A stretch of 64,000 nucleotides of DNA from Stictocephala bisonia (taxonomy: Eukaryota > Arthropoda > Insecta > Hemiptera > Membracidae). Where the stretch lies: NCBI GenBank assembly GCA_035578905.1, contig JAQJVL010002622.1, forward strand, positions 1-64,000. The letters run 5' to 3'. This document shows positions 1 through 9,935 of this stretch, one piece after another (the first letter of the stretch is position 1; every line of letters begins with the position of its first letter). The notes under the pieces are model-generated. The model made no database searches, was not told the origin of the DNA, and saw nothing but the letters and a program-made list of their open reading frames with translations. A program made the translations under genes and the position numbers.

Positions 1-376
1 TTTTTTTCCTAGGCCAATTGCTTTCACTGCAGCTTCAAGACGTTGGCCTGGCCTCGGTGTTACATCAGAGTGACCTTCTCCTAGCTTCTCGGTACCCCAA
101 ACCCCTATCGTACAAGGCAGTACGGGCAGTGCTTATTTGATGGCGGCACTTCCTCGCCATGACACAGCACTATCATCGGGCTCATGTGGACTTGCTGAGT
201 GTGACCCCGACACAGATCACCCTCCCACGCCCTCCGGTGCTGCCGCCTCGGTCCGGGACTGCTTATTCGGGTTACCCCTTATTCGCACAGCTGTCCACCA
301 TATCTGGTGGAACATTCACTATCCGCCACCTGTGACCCGCCCTTTACCTGAGGCTCGGTTCCCCTAAAGGGGAGGG
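1..376. other. GC-rich segment of unknown nature
   Basis: This stretch is clearly richer in G and C than the sequence that follows. It has an open reading frame at 137-367, but the peptide resembles nothing I recognise and shows no codon-level sign of selection that can be judged by eye. It ends abruptly where a Penelope terminal-repeat fragment starts at 377, so it may be part of a mobile element that extends left of the window. No function is assigned. Confidence 0.3.
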
Positions 377-566
377 ACATCTACACAAACATATTATAAA
401 ACTACGTTCTTAAACTAATAAACTTATCTACACTAGTAATTATCTACATTTTTAACCTAGATTATAGAATGGGGTTCAACAAAATGAACTTCTGCTAAAT
501 ATAAAATGTTAACAGGGTTAAATTCATATAACCAAATAGGTCCAGATATCAATGAAAAAAAATGTT
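377..566 (-). repeat. Penelope-like element terminal-repeat fragment
   Basis: About 190 bp align by eye with few differences to 3084-3275, the terminal-repeat (pLTR) part of the Penelope array downstream, in the same orientation. Shared stretches include ACAAAATGAACTTCT and TTAACAGGGTTAAATT. It carries no coding sequence. It is a solo fragment showing that this Penelope family has several copies nearby. Confidence 0.85.
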
Positions 567-570
567 AAAA

Positions 571-632
571 CCCGCCCGCCCACCCATAAACGTACAGGGA
601 TAGTTCCCACCCGCCCACCTATACACGTACAT
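571..632. repeat. Two-copy CCCGCCCACC / ACGTACA minisatellite
   Basis: Two imperfect units of roughly 35 bp, each with a C-rich core (CCCGCCCACC) followed by a block ending ACGTACA. The same combination recurs at 49616-49816, about 49 kb away. Confidence 0.6.
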
Positions 633-1079
633 TTTTTTCATGCTACATAGTTTGGAGGTTATATTGCAGTTATATCTTTATAGATCCGACAGTTATCAAT
701 ATAGGAAGGGAGTTTCTTGTAAATAATTATACTGGTTAGTTTTGAAAAAGTGATAGTGTCATATATCTTCAAATTTGAACAAAATAGTTATAAACTGACA
801 CAGAAAACAAGCCAAAATGCACTTAAAAATCTCAAGATAACTTATGTATATTACAAAAACAAGGATAGCTACAATTATCTTTTTATCTTAAAATTCTTAA
901 ACCAGGATGAAAATGAAAAACTCTTCTTTGGATTTAATAGAAACACTGATCTCGTTAACACCCACCCACGCAACATTTGATGCTGATTTCAACCGACTTC
1001 AATAGATTAGCACTTTGTTACCTTCTACCACAGACCGAGATGTACTGAGACAATGTAGAAATCCTGATTAAAGAAAAAT
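633..1079. other. No gene recognised
   Basis: AT-rich sequence. The open frame at 750-980 is Lys/Asn/Tyr-rich as expected for chance open frames in AT-rich DNA, with no recognisable motif. Confidence 0.5.
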
Positions 1080-1865
1080 ATCTTAATGAATTGAGGAAGA
1101 TCCTAGTGTAAGTACGAGGCAGTTAGGAGCAACTCTCCACTTGACAATGTGGCGAGTTTTACATGAACAGTTTTACCCATACCATTATCACCTTGTACAG
1201 ACTTGGCCCTACTGACTCCATTAATTTGTGGTTTTTCCAATAGTTTTATTTAGTAAGCTAACAATCCTTTCTGTACATCATTAGTTTTGTTTACAGATGA
1301 AACTACTTTCAATCATGGTGTATAACCAACTGCCACAATATGTATCAATTGACTGATTAAAACCTACATGCCACTCATGAAGGGAGACAAAAAGCAGGCA
1401 CCATTGGAAACTTTTATGAGGTCCTTTGCAATACCTGACAGACTAAATTGTGAAAACTACAGATATTTGTTACAACACAATATGCCAGGAATTTTAAATG
1501 CCAGAATTGACATATGAGAGAATATGTTTTTGATTCATGCTCGATGGTGCTCGTCATAAGTCTTCATCATAAGTGGACGTCAGGCATTTTCTGCATCAAA
1601 CTTATGGTGAAAGGTGGATAGGCATAGGGAGGACCTGTATCATCACCGCCTCGGTCATCTGATCTGTATCCAATCGGTATCTTCCTTTGGAGTCATTTTA
1701 AAGCTGTAGTTTATGGAAGACCTGTTAACACCACAGATGACCTTTACATCGTATGATTGGGGCTTATAACACTGTAAGGAATACTAAAAAAAACTGCAAT
1801 CAATGACCAGACGTGTTAATGCATGAATCGCACCAAATGGGAGACACATTGAACATTTGTTGCAG
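1080..1865 (+). pseudogene. DDE transposase relic (Tc1/mariner-clan type)
   Basis: Read on the + strand, the conceptual translation contains a helix-turn-helix-like segment (EDPSVSTRQLGA, then TMWRVLHEQ) at about 1090-1180. Further on there are degraded remnants of the C-terminal catalytic region: GERWIG near 1612-1630, followed by what should be a proline-rich SPDL segment, then a segment near 1680-1860 ending in NRTKWETH. The HTH followed by WRVLHEQ and the later RWIGRGG-like block are typical of insect DDE transposases of the Tc1/mariner clan. Stops and frameshifts interrupt every frame, so it is dead. I saw no convincing terminal inverted repeats around it, and the exact superfamily is uncertain. 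Confidence 0.6.
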
Positions 1866-2063
1866 ACGTATCTCTACGGTTTGGAAATTGTTGCTGTACT
1901 TTTAAGCTATTCATTATTTCTAATTAATATCAGTTTAAGACTGTTAAATGATATAGAGATATTTGTATTCAGTTTTGTAGAATACACGTAGAATACTGTA
2001 TTTCTGAAACTTGAAAAACCTTGCAGATTTCACATGTAACAATAACACATATAAAAGCTCGGC

Positions 2064-2213
2064 ATTAGTGATGTAGTGCTATAACCAAGCTACTTGGGGA
2101 CATAAATGTTGTGAAAATTGTAGGCGATAGTTTCTATGCTCGGTCCACTTAATGCCAACATGGAAGACCACTTAATGTCCGCTCAAAGATTGCTATCGAT
2201 GTGGACACTGCTA
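2064..2213 (+). repeat. Dispersed repeat, copy 1 (SINE-like)
   Basis: About 150 bp match the reverse complement of 56381-56520. Shared blocks include AGCTACTTGGGGACA and ATCGA(T/C)GTGGACACT. The block has no coding potential and may be a SINE or a MITE fragment. No tRNA boxes could be placed with confidence. Confidence 0.65.
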
Positions 2214-2772
2214 GAGAAGTCTGGGGTGTCCATTTTGGGTGGTAGTCAATATCCGGATGTTGTGTAAGGAAGAGAACTGAGCATCAGGCTTGTCAATTAA
2301 ATACTACGTGGTTCGGATTCCACATAAAGTTGTAGGTTCTTTGGTTACTCTGGCTATTGGTCTATTAATAAATATCCCTTTATGAGGAACAATTGAACTC
2401 AATTAGTAACCAAACTACACAGGTCATCCACAATCAAACATTCATATTCTCCTTAAAATATGCACAAAGTTGAGTCGTTGTCTCATATGTAAGAATAACT
2501 AGCTTAAAAAAATGCATAACATTTTTATTTCTTATGCAATTTTAATAATTGAAGTGTCATTTGTTTTAAAAATAAATTTTTAAAATGTTATGATTGTAGT
2601 AAATTTACTATACAGAGTGTTATTTTTGGAAATTAAACTTCAAACTTTTGAACAAGCCAAGATTTTGATGAAGAAAAAATTTAAATTAAAAAAATTAAAG
2701 TTTAGTATAGCATATATTGAACGTTTCAACTCCCTACCTTTCATGGCTATTTAGAAAAATTATAATGTAAAG
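2214..2772. other. No gene recognised
   Basis: Strongly AT-rich sequence between the dispersed repeat and the left terminus of the composite transposon. No open frame, repeat or RNA feature was seen. Confidence 0.5.
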
Positions 2773-2945
2773 GGTGTCTCAACCTAAGTTGAGGCAAGCT
2801 ACCTGACCGGAGGGGTAGACCAGGATAATGGCCGGCCCGGCCCGGCGAGTAAATCCCATTAGTCACGCGTCGCCGAATGCATCACCTAAACACGAAAATG
2901 TAAGGGATAAATTTGAAAATGTAATAAATGCGTTTTCTTATAAAA
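2773..2945 (+). repeat. Left terminal inverted repeat, outer part
   Basis: Outer 173 bp of the left arm. It is the reverse complement of 11888-12060 with a few substitutions, and includes the GC-rich GGCCGGCCCGGCCCGGCG. The arm continues at 10429 after the Penelope insertion. Confidence 0.85.
2935..2945. repeat. Target-site duplication of the Penelope array, left copy
   Basis: TTCTTATAAAA, repeated exactly at 10429-10439. The uninterrupted right arm of the host transposon (about 11888-11900, reverse strand) has the sequence once, confirming that it duplicated on insertion. Confidence 0.85.
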
Positions 2946-2975
2946 TTGAAATTTGTTAATGATGGAGTATCAGAT

Positions 2976-3468
2976 GAGGGAGACAAAGGTAGTTGGACAT
3001 TTGCCATCATTACGTGAAAAATAACAATCACGACGTTTCGATTTGGTAAAACCCAAACCTTTTTCAAGTGCTAAAAACTAAATTACATCTATACAAACAT
3101 GTTATAAAACTATGTTCTTAAACTAATAAACTTATTTACTTTAATAATTATCTACATTTTAACCTAGATCCTAGAATGGAGTACAACAAAATGAACTTCT
3201 ACTAAATATAAAAAATATTAACAGGGTTAAATTAATATAGCCAATTAGGCGCTGTCAAGGTCACGATATCAACGAAAAATATAAAACACAATAAAATTAA
3301 TATTCAAATCAGACTGAAATCAGACTACATTAACTAATCATAAATATATGGTACCTGAAAAACACAATTAATTTAAAATAACATTCAACACGCACAAAAA
3401 ATTATATATATATGACTCGGAAGGACTGAGACTACTATTAAAATTACATTTTAACCTGAAAAGACAAC
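2976..3468 (-). repeat. PLE terminal repeat (pLTR), left, inverted relative to 9936-10428
   Basis: About 493 bp that pair with 9936-10428 as reverse complements with very few differences. It includes the segment at 3020-3060 (rev-comp CGAAACGTCG) and an ATATATATA tract at about 3404. The region from 3084 onward is also found as a solo fragment at 377-566. Confidence 0.85.
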
Positions 3469-3725
3469 AATTATTAGGAATAAAACAATACCATAATCAA
3501 ATATTACAAAAATGATGAAGTCTTACGACCCGCAGTGACGATGGCGTCTAGACGTCCCAGGTACGAAGTGAGGATGATACAATCCAAATGCAGTGTCTAC
3601 GAAGTTCCCTCCAAGGTGATAAAACACGGGGACTAGACAAACATACACACTACACTTCACAACAACCATACACAGACTGACGAGGTCAGGGACGTACGCT
3701 CCGAGATCGCCAAAAATGCGGTGAC

Positions 3726-5078
3726 TCAGGTACGGGGACGGAGACTCATGGGGTATTTAATTGTTATAGGTGCAGGTGGTGTAGGATTCTGGTTAGATGA
3801 TGTCATGAGTGTATTGAACTTTTTATCAAGTGTGTTTTTAAGTAAAGGAACCCACATGGGTCTAACTTCTATGCTAATTTGACTGATTACTTGTTCATTA
3901 TTTAGTTTCATAAAGGCACCTTCGATGAATTTACGTTTAAAAAAATGTGGTTCCCTGTGAAGTATTTTAGTGTTATCCCAGTTAAATCTGTGCTCATTGT
4001 TCCAGGCATGTTCAGCTAATTTAGAATGTGTAGTGTTTCCTTTTTTAATGTTATTTTTGTGTTCTTTTAGCCTAACTTCCAGTGGTCTCTTTGTTTCCCC
4101 TATGTATTTTTCATTGCATTCACAAGTAATGCAATAAACTACATTTTTGGAGGATTGCTCCTCATTCTTTGGTTTAGTTTTAGTTAAAGACTGTCTTAAT
4201 GTGTTTTGTGTGTTGAATGATGTTCTGATTTTGTATTTCCTAGCTATGCGTCTGATTTTTTCTGAAAGGTTAGGCGTATATGGAATGGACATGAATGCTT
4301 TCGGCTTTTCTGTGTCAGTGGGTGTTTGTTTGCGTTTTCTTATTTGTTTGCATTTGTTTATGAGAGACTGAGGGTAGCCATTGTTTATTAGATCTTTGGA
4401 AACATTGTTTAGTTCATTGTCTAGTTTAGTTTTGTCTGAGCATATGGCTCGGGCCCTATCAAAGAGAGAGAAGGCTACTCCTTCTTTAACAGTTTGTGGG
4501 TGGTTAGAATTGAAATTGAGGTATTTGCCTGTGTAAGTTTGTTTTCTGTACACTGATGTTATTAGGCCATGTTTTGTTTTTTCTACATTTACATCCAAAA
4601 ATGATAATTTATTGTTTATTTCTTTTTCCATGGTGAATTTAATGGTGGGTGAAACCTTGTTCAAGTGTTTTAAAAATTCTTCTAAATTAGGTTCACCGTG
4701 ACTCCAGCAGACAAATGTGTCGTCCACGTACCTAAGCCAAACCTTAGGTTTGAGATTTGAGGAAGCAATTGCTTGTTCCTCAAACTCTTCCATGTAGATA
4801 TTGGCGAAAATAGGTGATAGTGGGGAACCCATTGCCATACCATCATCCTGGCGGTATATTTGACCATCTATTTCAAAGTGATTACATTCAGTGCAAAGCT
4901 GTAAAAGTTCCATTATTACGTGAATAGGCAGTTTGGTACGTTCTGAAAGTTTAGTGTCTTGGTTAAGCCTGTTTTCGATTATTCTTAGAGTTTCTTTTAC
5001 CGGAATATTAGTGAACAAGTTAACTACATCAAAACTTACAAGAATGTCATTATTATTTATGGTCATGGTTTTTGTCAT
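3726..5078 (-). CDS. PLE reverse transcriptase core plus GIY-YIG endonuclease (C-terminal part)
   Basis: This 450-codon open frame covers most of the Penelope catalytic region. Reverse-transcriptase motif A is at residues 12-28 (DILVSFDVVNLFTNIPV), motif B follows at about 78-95 (DDGMAMGSPLSPIFANIY), and motif C is LRYVDDTF with the catalytic YVDD near 115-120. After a thumb/connector region comes the GIY-YIG nuclease from about residue 318: CNEKYIGETKRPLEVRLKEH, then the KLAEHAWNNEH helix and a later glutamate (REPHFFKRKFIEG). These activities serve target-primed reverse transcription and cleavage in the nucleus. The frame begins inside the RT domain, continuing the upstream frame 5075-6283 after a one-base break near 5100, so this copy is probably inactive unless the break is a sequencing error in the run of A. 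It ends with TGA/TAA-bounded flank into the terminal repeat. Confidence 0.9.
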   Translation of the reverse strand: MTKTMTINNNDILVSFDVVNLFTNIPVKETLRIIENRLNQDTKLSERTKLPIHVIMELLQLCTECNHFEIDGQIYRQDDGMAMGSPLSPIFANIYMEEFEEQAIASSNLKPKVWLRYVDDTFVCWSHGEPNLEEFLKHLNKVSPTIKFTMEKEINNKLSFLDVNVEKTKHGLITSVYRKQTYTGKYLNFNSNHPQTVKEGVAFSLFDRARAICSDKTKLDNELNNVSKDLINNGYPQSLINKCKQIRKRKQTPTDTEKPKAFMSIPYTPNLSEKIRRIARKYKIRTSFNTQNTLRQSLTKTKPKNEEQSSKNVVYCITCECNEKYIGETKRPLEVRLKEHKNNIKKGNTTHSKLAEHAWNNEHRFNWDNTKILHREPHFFKRKFIEGAFMKLNNEQVISQISIEVRPMWVPLLKNTLDKKFNTLMTSSNQNPTPPAPITIKYPMSLRPRT

Positions 5079-6283
5079 TTCAGTGAATTCTTTTGAATTT
5101 TTACGTGTGATGTTGTGTTGTTAGTCAAAGGAGTGATTATTGGAAGGAGAAACTTGCATAATTCACGGGAAGGAGAATCTCTGGAGCTGACAATAGGTCG
5201 TAAGGGAATGTTAGGTTTGTGAATTTTGGGTAGGCCATACATGTGTGGTGTTTTGGAGTGATGTGGTGTTAGCCTACTACGTAATTTATCGGGCATGTAT
5301 TTTTTGTGTTTTCTAAGGGTTTGTTCAATTTTCCTTTCAAAGGATTTAGTTGGGTCTCTATTTAGTACTGTGTATTTTCCATCTTTAAGAGTTTCTTGAA
5401 TTTTGTGTTCGTATGTAGTTTTATCTAATATGACTGTGGCATTTCCTTTATCTGCAGGTAAAATTTTTATGTCCTGTTCACTTTTGAGGACCTTTATAGC
5501 GTTGAGTTCAGTTTTACAGAGGTTAGGTTTGGTGGGTTGGATTTTCTTTAGGGCGATACTGGCCTCACACCTGAACTGATCGGCATCCTCCTCAGGTAGC
5601 TGTTGAGCAGCCGATTCAATTCCAGTAATGAAATCCAGCACGTTAGGTCTTTTAGTAACAACAGAAAAATTTAGCCCTTTAGATAGTACATCGGTTTCTT
5701 CTTTAGTTAGTGTTTTGCTGGATATATTAACTATATTATTCATCTGTGATGTTCGGTGAATTCCATTTTGTGAGTCAAGGTTCAAAGAATTTGTAGGTGT
5801 GTTAGATGAGTAGGTTTGTTTGAGAGCATTAAATTTTTTAATATGGTTTTGTTTAGTTTTTATGTCTGTTTGATGTGCTGTGGCATTTATGCAAGAAAGT
5901 ATTTTTTCCCAATCATTTCCTAATATGTCCTTAAGGTGTTGTGTGTTTATTTCTATTTGATTCTTTAAAGAGGATTTCTTTCTAAGATTATCTTTAAGTA
6001 CTTCAATCAAAAGTTTGTTACCAGCTGCGAGAGTGATAGTTTTTGCCCTACGTGTTTTACATGGTGTTTTAAGCTGCAATCCTTTAGGTATTATGCCTTC
6101 ATTTTTGCATTTCGTGAGGTAGGTTACATGATTAGAAACTTTAGCTAATTTAGTTTTTAATCTTTCTAAGGACTTGATTTTTGATCTCGTTCCGAGTCCA
6201 TACCGTGAGTCAACTTTGTTTTTGAAATTTGTTAATGGATGGAGTATCAGATGAGGGAAAAGGTTTGAAAAAATTTCCCTCAA
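5075..6283 (-). CDS. PLE polyprotein N-terminal part, frameshifted from the RT core
   Basis: A 402-codon open frame on the minus strand, directly upstream of and overlapping the RT/GIY-YIG frame by 4 bp. It holds the N-terminal region of a Penelope protein: a basic, possibly coiled-coil leader, then the conserved ILPADKGNATVILD block (about residues 270-285), and the start of the RT fingers with MYGLPKIHKPNIPLRPIVSS (about 344-364) and SRELCKFLLPIITPL. The last dozen residues are out of frame because the run of A near 5100 appears one base short; the natural product would be one polypeptide. The first residues (6262-6283) lie in distorted sequence beyond the copy junction, so the true start is not defined. 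Intact, the protein would be about 850 residues, usual for Penelope. Confidence 0.85.
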   Translation of the reverse strand: MREIFSNLFPHLILHPLTNFKNKVDSRYGLGTRSKIKSLERLKTKLAKVSNHVTYLTKCKNEGIIPKGLQLKTPCKTRRAKTITLAAGNKLLIEVLKDNLRKKSSLKNQIEINTQHLKDILGNDWEKILSCINATAHQTDIKTKQNHIKKFNALKQTYSSNTPTNSLNLDSQNGIHRTSQMNNIVNISSKTLTKEETDVLSKGLNFSVVTKRPNVLDFITGIESAAQQLPEEDADQFRCEASIALKKIQPTKPNLCKTELNAIKVLKSEQDIKILPADKGNATVILDKTTYEHKIQETLKDGKYTVLNRDPTKSFERKIEQTLRKHKKYMPDKLRSRLTPHHSKTPHMYGLPKIHKPNIPLRPIVSSRDSPSRELCKFLLPIITPLTNNTTSHVKIQKNSLK

Positions 6284-8876
6284 TAAAAAAAAAAAACCAA
6301 AATTTTCATTTTTAAAACCCCCAATTTTTTAATCTAAAAAAAAAACATTAAAAACATGTTTTAAAAAATATTTCTTAAAAAAATAAATTTCTACTTTAAA
6401 AAACTAATTTTAAACAGACCTAAATTAAAAAAATAACCCTTTTTAAAATTTAAAAAAAAATTAAAGGGGAAATAATGCCAATTCGGGTTAAAATCACATA
6501 AAAAAAAATAAAAAAAATAAAATTAAATTCAAAACAATAAATAATACTTAACAACATAAAAATTTTTTACCCAAAAACACAAAATTTAAAATAAAATCAA
6601 ACCAAAAAAAATTATTAATTTTAACCGAAAAAAACAAAAAATTATTTTAATAAAAAAACTTAATAAAATAAAAAATACCCCAACCCTTTTACAAAATTGG
6701 TCTTGACCCCGCATGGAGGGGTTTAAAAACCAGGTTCGAAGTAGAAGTCCCAAAGGGTGTTTAAAACCCCCGGGAAAAAAAAAACAAAAAACAAACATAA
6801 AAAACACACCCCAACCAAAAAGGGGCAGGTCGGCGAGCTGGATGAAAAAATTTTTGGGGGGGGAAGGAATCTGGGTGTTAAAAGTTAGGGGATTTAGGTT
6901 TGGGAAGACCCCTGGTTAAACTTTTTTTAATGTGTTTTTTAATAAAGGCCCCAAAAAGGCAAACTTCATTTAATTTACGTTAATTTTGTTTCTAAAGGAT
7001 TTGTGAAATTTTGTTTAAAAAAATTTGGGGTTTTTATTTTTTTTGGTTACCCCTTAAATTTTGTATTTTTCCTTTTTTAGTAAATTTTGTGTTTTTCCTT
7101 TTTTGTTTTTTTTGCATGCCAATTCCCTTTTCCCTTTTTTTCCCCTATTATTTTTCATTCAATCAAAAAATGCAATAAAATAAAAATTTTTTTTAGGGGT
7201 CCCAAAAGTTTTGTTTTTTTTAAAATGCTTAAGTTTTTTTTAATATGTTCTATTTTTTATTTTTAATGGCTAATTTTTTTTTTAAAAGGGGCTTAAAAAC
7301 ATGAACTTTTTTCCCCCTTTCATGGGGTTTTTCTTTTTTATTTGTTTATTTTTTAGAAAGAATTTTTCCAGTTTTTTTTGTTTTAAACATTGTTTAGTAT
7401 TGATTTTTTTTTTTTGGAAACCCCCCAAAAAAAGGCTAAACCCCCTTTAAATTTTTTTAAAAAAATTAATTTCTTTAATTTTTTTCTTACACTATTTTTG
7501 GATTTTTTTTTTTCAATTTTCACCAAAAAAAAATTTAAATTTTTTTTTTTTTTCCGGGAATTTTAAAGGGGGAAAAAAATTTTTTTGGGGTTTTTAAAAA
7601 TTCTTCTAAAAAGGCAAACCCAAACCCCCCCCCCAAAAAAAGGCGCCCCGTACCTAGAAACCTTAGGGTTAATTGAGGGTTTTTTCCCAAACCCCCATTT
7701 AATTTGGGAAAAATGATAGGGGGCCCCTCCAAATTCCCCGGGGGTTAAAATTTACCTCATTTTAAAAAACACAGGCAAAGGGAAAATTCCTTAACAAAAA
7801 ACAAGGGACTTTGAAAAAAGGGTTTTTAAGCCTTTTTTTTTTAAAGGGTTTTTTTTTCCCAAATTTTGGAAAAAAAAATACATCAAAATTTCGAATGCTT
7901 AAAATTTAAAACATTATGATTTTTTTAAAAATTTTACTTGGGTTTGTGTTTTAAAAATTTTGTAAAGAAATTCTTTCCAAAAAAATCCCCTTTTACTAAA
8001 AAAATTTAAAAGTTATTTTGGGGAATTTGGGAGGCCAAATTTTTTTTTTTGGGGGGTTTGGGTTTTTGTAAAAATTTTCCATTTTTTTTTTTTCAAGGGT
8101 TTTTTAAAATTTTTAAAAGGATTTATTTGGGCTCATTTTTGTACTTTAATTTTACTTTAAAGTTTTTTTTTAATTTTTTTTAATTTTTTTTAAAATTTTT
8201 AAATTTTTTTTTTATTTTTTTTCCCTTTTTTTGAAACCCATGGTTTGGCATTTTCCCCAATTATTTTGGGGTTGGGCTTTTGGGGTACTGGCCCAACCCC
8301 CCTGCGTGGCATCCTCCTAGGAAAAACTTTAAAACCGACAATTCCCAAAAAAATTCCAGGAAATTTTTTAAAAAAAAAAAATTTATTTGATGTAAAATGC
8401 CCTTTTTTTTTTTTTTTCGGTTTTTTAAAAAAAATTACACGATTTTTTTAATTTTATTTTTTCAAATTTAAAGAAGTAGGGTTTTTGGGTTAGGGGTTTT
8501 TTTGAAACAAAAAAATTTAATTTTTAAAAAATTTTGTTTAGTTTTTTTTTTTGGTTCTTGGGGCCCCAAAAATTTAAAAAAAAAAAAAAATAATTTTTTT
8601 CTTTTTTAAATTTTTCCAAAAATAAGGTTTTTTTTAAATTTTTATTTTATCTTTAAAAAAAAAAAAATTATTTTAAAATTTTTTAAAAAAAATTTTAAAA
8701 AGTGGAAAAAATTTTTTTTTTCCCCCAAACATGTTTTTCATGGGGGGAAAAAAAAAAAACTAAACCTTTTTAAAAGCCTTCAAATTTTTATTTAGGAAAT
8801 TTTTGAAAAGAAATTTATTTATTTTTAATTTTTTTTAAAAATTTTTTTTTCCCTATCCCCTCCGGAAAAATTTGTT
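6262..8876 (-). mobile_element. Second PLE copy, homopolymer-distorted
   Basis: Although it looks like random A/T/C/G runs, this block aligns in order with the readable copy 2980-6240. Anchors: 6355-6400 matches 3100-3140; 6850-6905 matches 3770-3810; GTACCTAGAAACCTTAGG at 7650 matches 4729-4750; GGCATCCTCCTAGG at 8309 matches 5582-5595; 8874 onward matches 6212 onward. The block is about 2.6 kb against 3.3 kb, so roughly a fifth has been lost and most non-homopolymeric bases replaced by their neighbours. No gene can be read. The simplest explanation is a collapsed or low-quality consensus over a tandem repeat, not mutation. Confidence 0.75.
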
Positions 8877-9935
8877 TTTGAAATTTTAATAAGGGGAACA
8901 AAAATAGGGGGGGAAAAAATAGGCATTTTCTTATAAAAAAACAACACCGGTTTAAAAGGTAAAACCCAAACTTTTTAAAAAAACTAAATTACTTAACAAA
9001 ATTTTAAAAAAAATGTTCTTCAAAAAAAATCACAAAATTTTTTTTTACCCCCTCCCCAAAAAAGTCCTGAAATTTTAAATTAAAAAAAAAAAAAACGGTT
9101 TTTAAATTTTGAATTAGGGGCCCGGGTTGTCAACAAAAAAAAAAAACCAAAAATTTTACAAAAGATAAAAATACATTTTAAAATTATAAAGGGATGAAAA
9201 AAATTTTTAAAAAAATTTCCCCGAAAAAAATTTTTTAAAAATGGGGAAACTGGGTCTATTAAAAAACTTTTTCCTGGAAAAAAATTTTTTAAAAAAAAAA
9301 ATTTTATCAAATTTTAAAAAAAGTAAGTTTTCCCCAAACGTGGTTTAAAGGGGGTAGGGTTTTTTAAATCGGGCCCACAAACCCTGGTATAAAAAACTGA
9401 AAAAAAAAATAAAATTAAAAAACCCTGACTCATCAGGGGGTTTGTAAAAAAAAATTGGGGATAGGGGGGGAAAACCCGGGGTTTTTAATTTTTTGGTGAG
9501 GTGGGGTTTAAATTTTTAGGGTTTTTAAAAGGGTTTTTTTTACAAGTGGTTTTTTGTAAAACCCCTTTTTTAGAAAATTTTTTCTAATTGTTTTTTTTTT
9601 TATAAAAAGGCAATTCGTAATTTTTTTTTAAAAAATGTGTTCCCGTAAGTATTTTGTGTTAAGTTAATTTTTATTTTCAATTTCATTTAAAATTTATGTT
9701 TTTTTTTAATGTTTTTTTGTGTTTTTTTTGTAATTATGGTTTTTTCCTTGTAATAACTTTCTCCCTCTCGAACTTTAAAAAATTTTCCAAAAATTTAAAT
9801 CCGGAGGCCCCAAAAAAGGTCAAAAAAAAGTCCCTTTTAAAAAAAAAAATAAAATTAGTAAATTTTTATTTTATAAAGAAAAAAAATTAAAACCAAAAAT
9901 GCGCTTCAATGTAAAAAAGAGGTAGTTTAGTTAAA
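8877..9935 (-). mobile_element. Third, partial PLE copy, homopolymer-distorted
   Basis: After a junction like that at 6228-6261, this block again follows the order of the terminal repeat and the 3' end of the coding region: 8925-9010 matches 2990-3110, and 9475-9600 matches 3745-3900 (the end of the GIY-YIG frame). It breaks off around 9900 and is followed at about 9936 by clean sequence in inverted orientation. Open frames in it (for example 9080-9310, 9696-9890) are artefacts of homopolymer runs. Confidence 0.7.

Noticed and set aside
137..367. 76-codon open frame at the start of the window
   Set aside because: Peptide unlike any known family and composition explained by the local GC-rich segment.
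7535..8451. Open frames such as 7535-7732 and 8245-8451
   Set aside because: They lie in the distorted Penelope copy, and the sequence aligns with RT-coding DNA on the other strand or frame. The frames are products of homopolymer runs.
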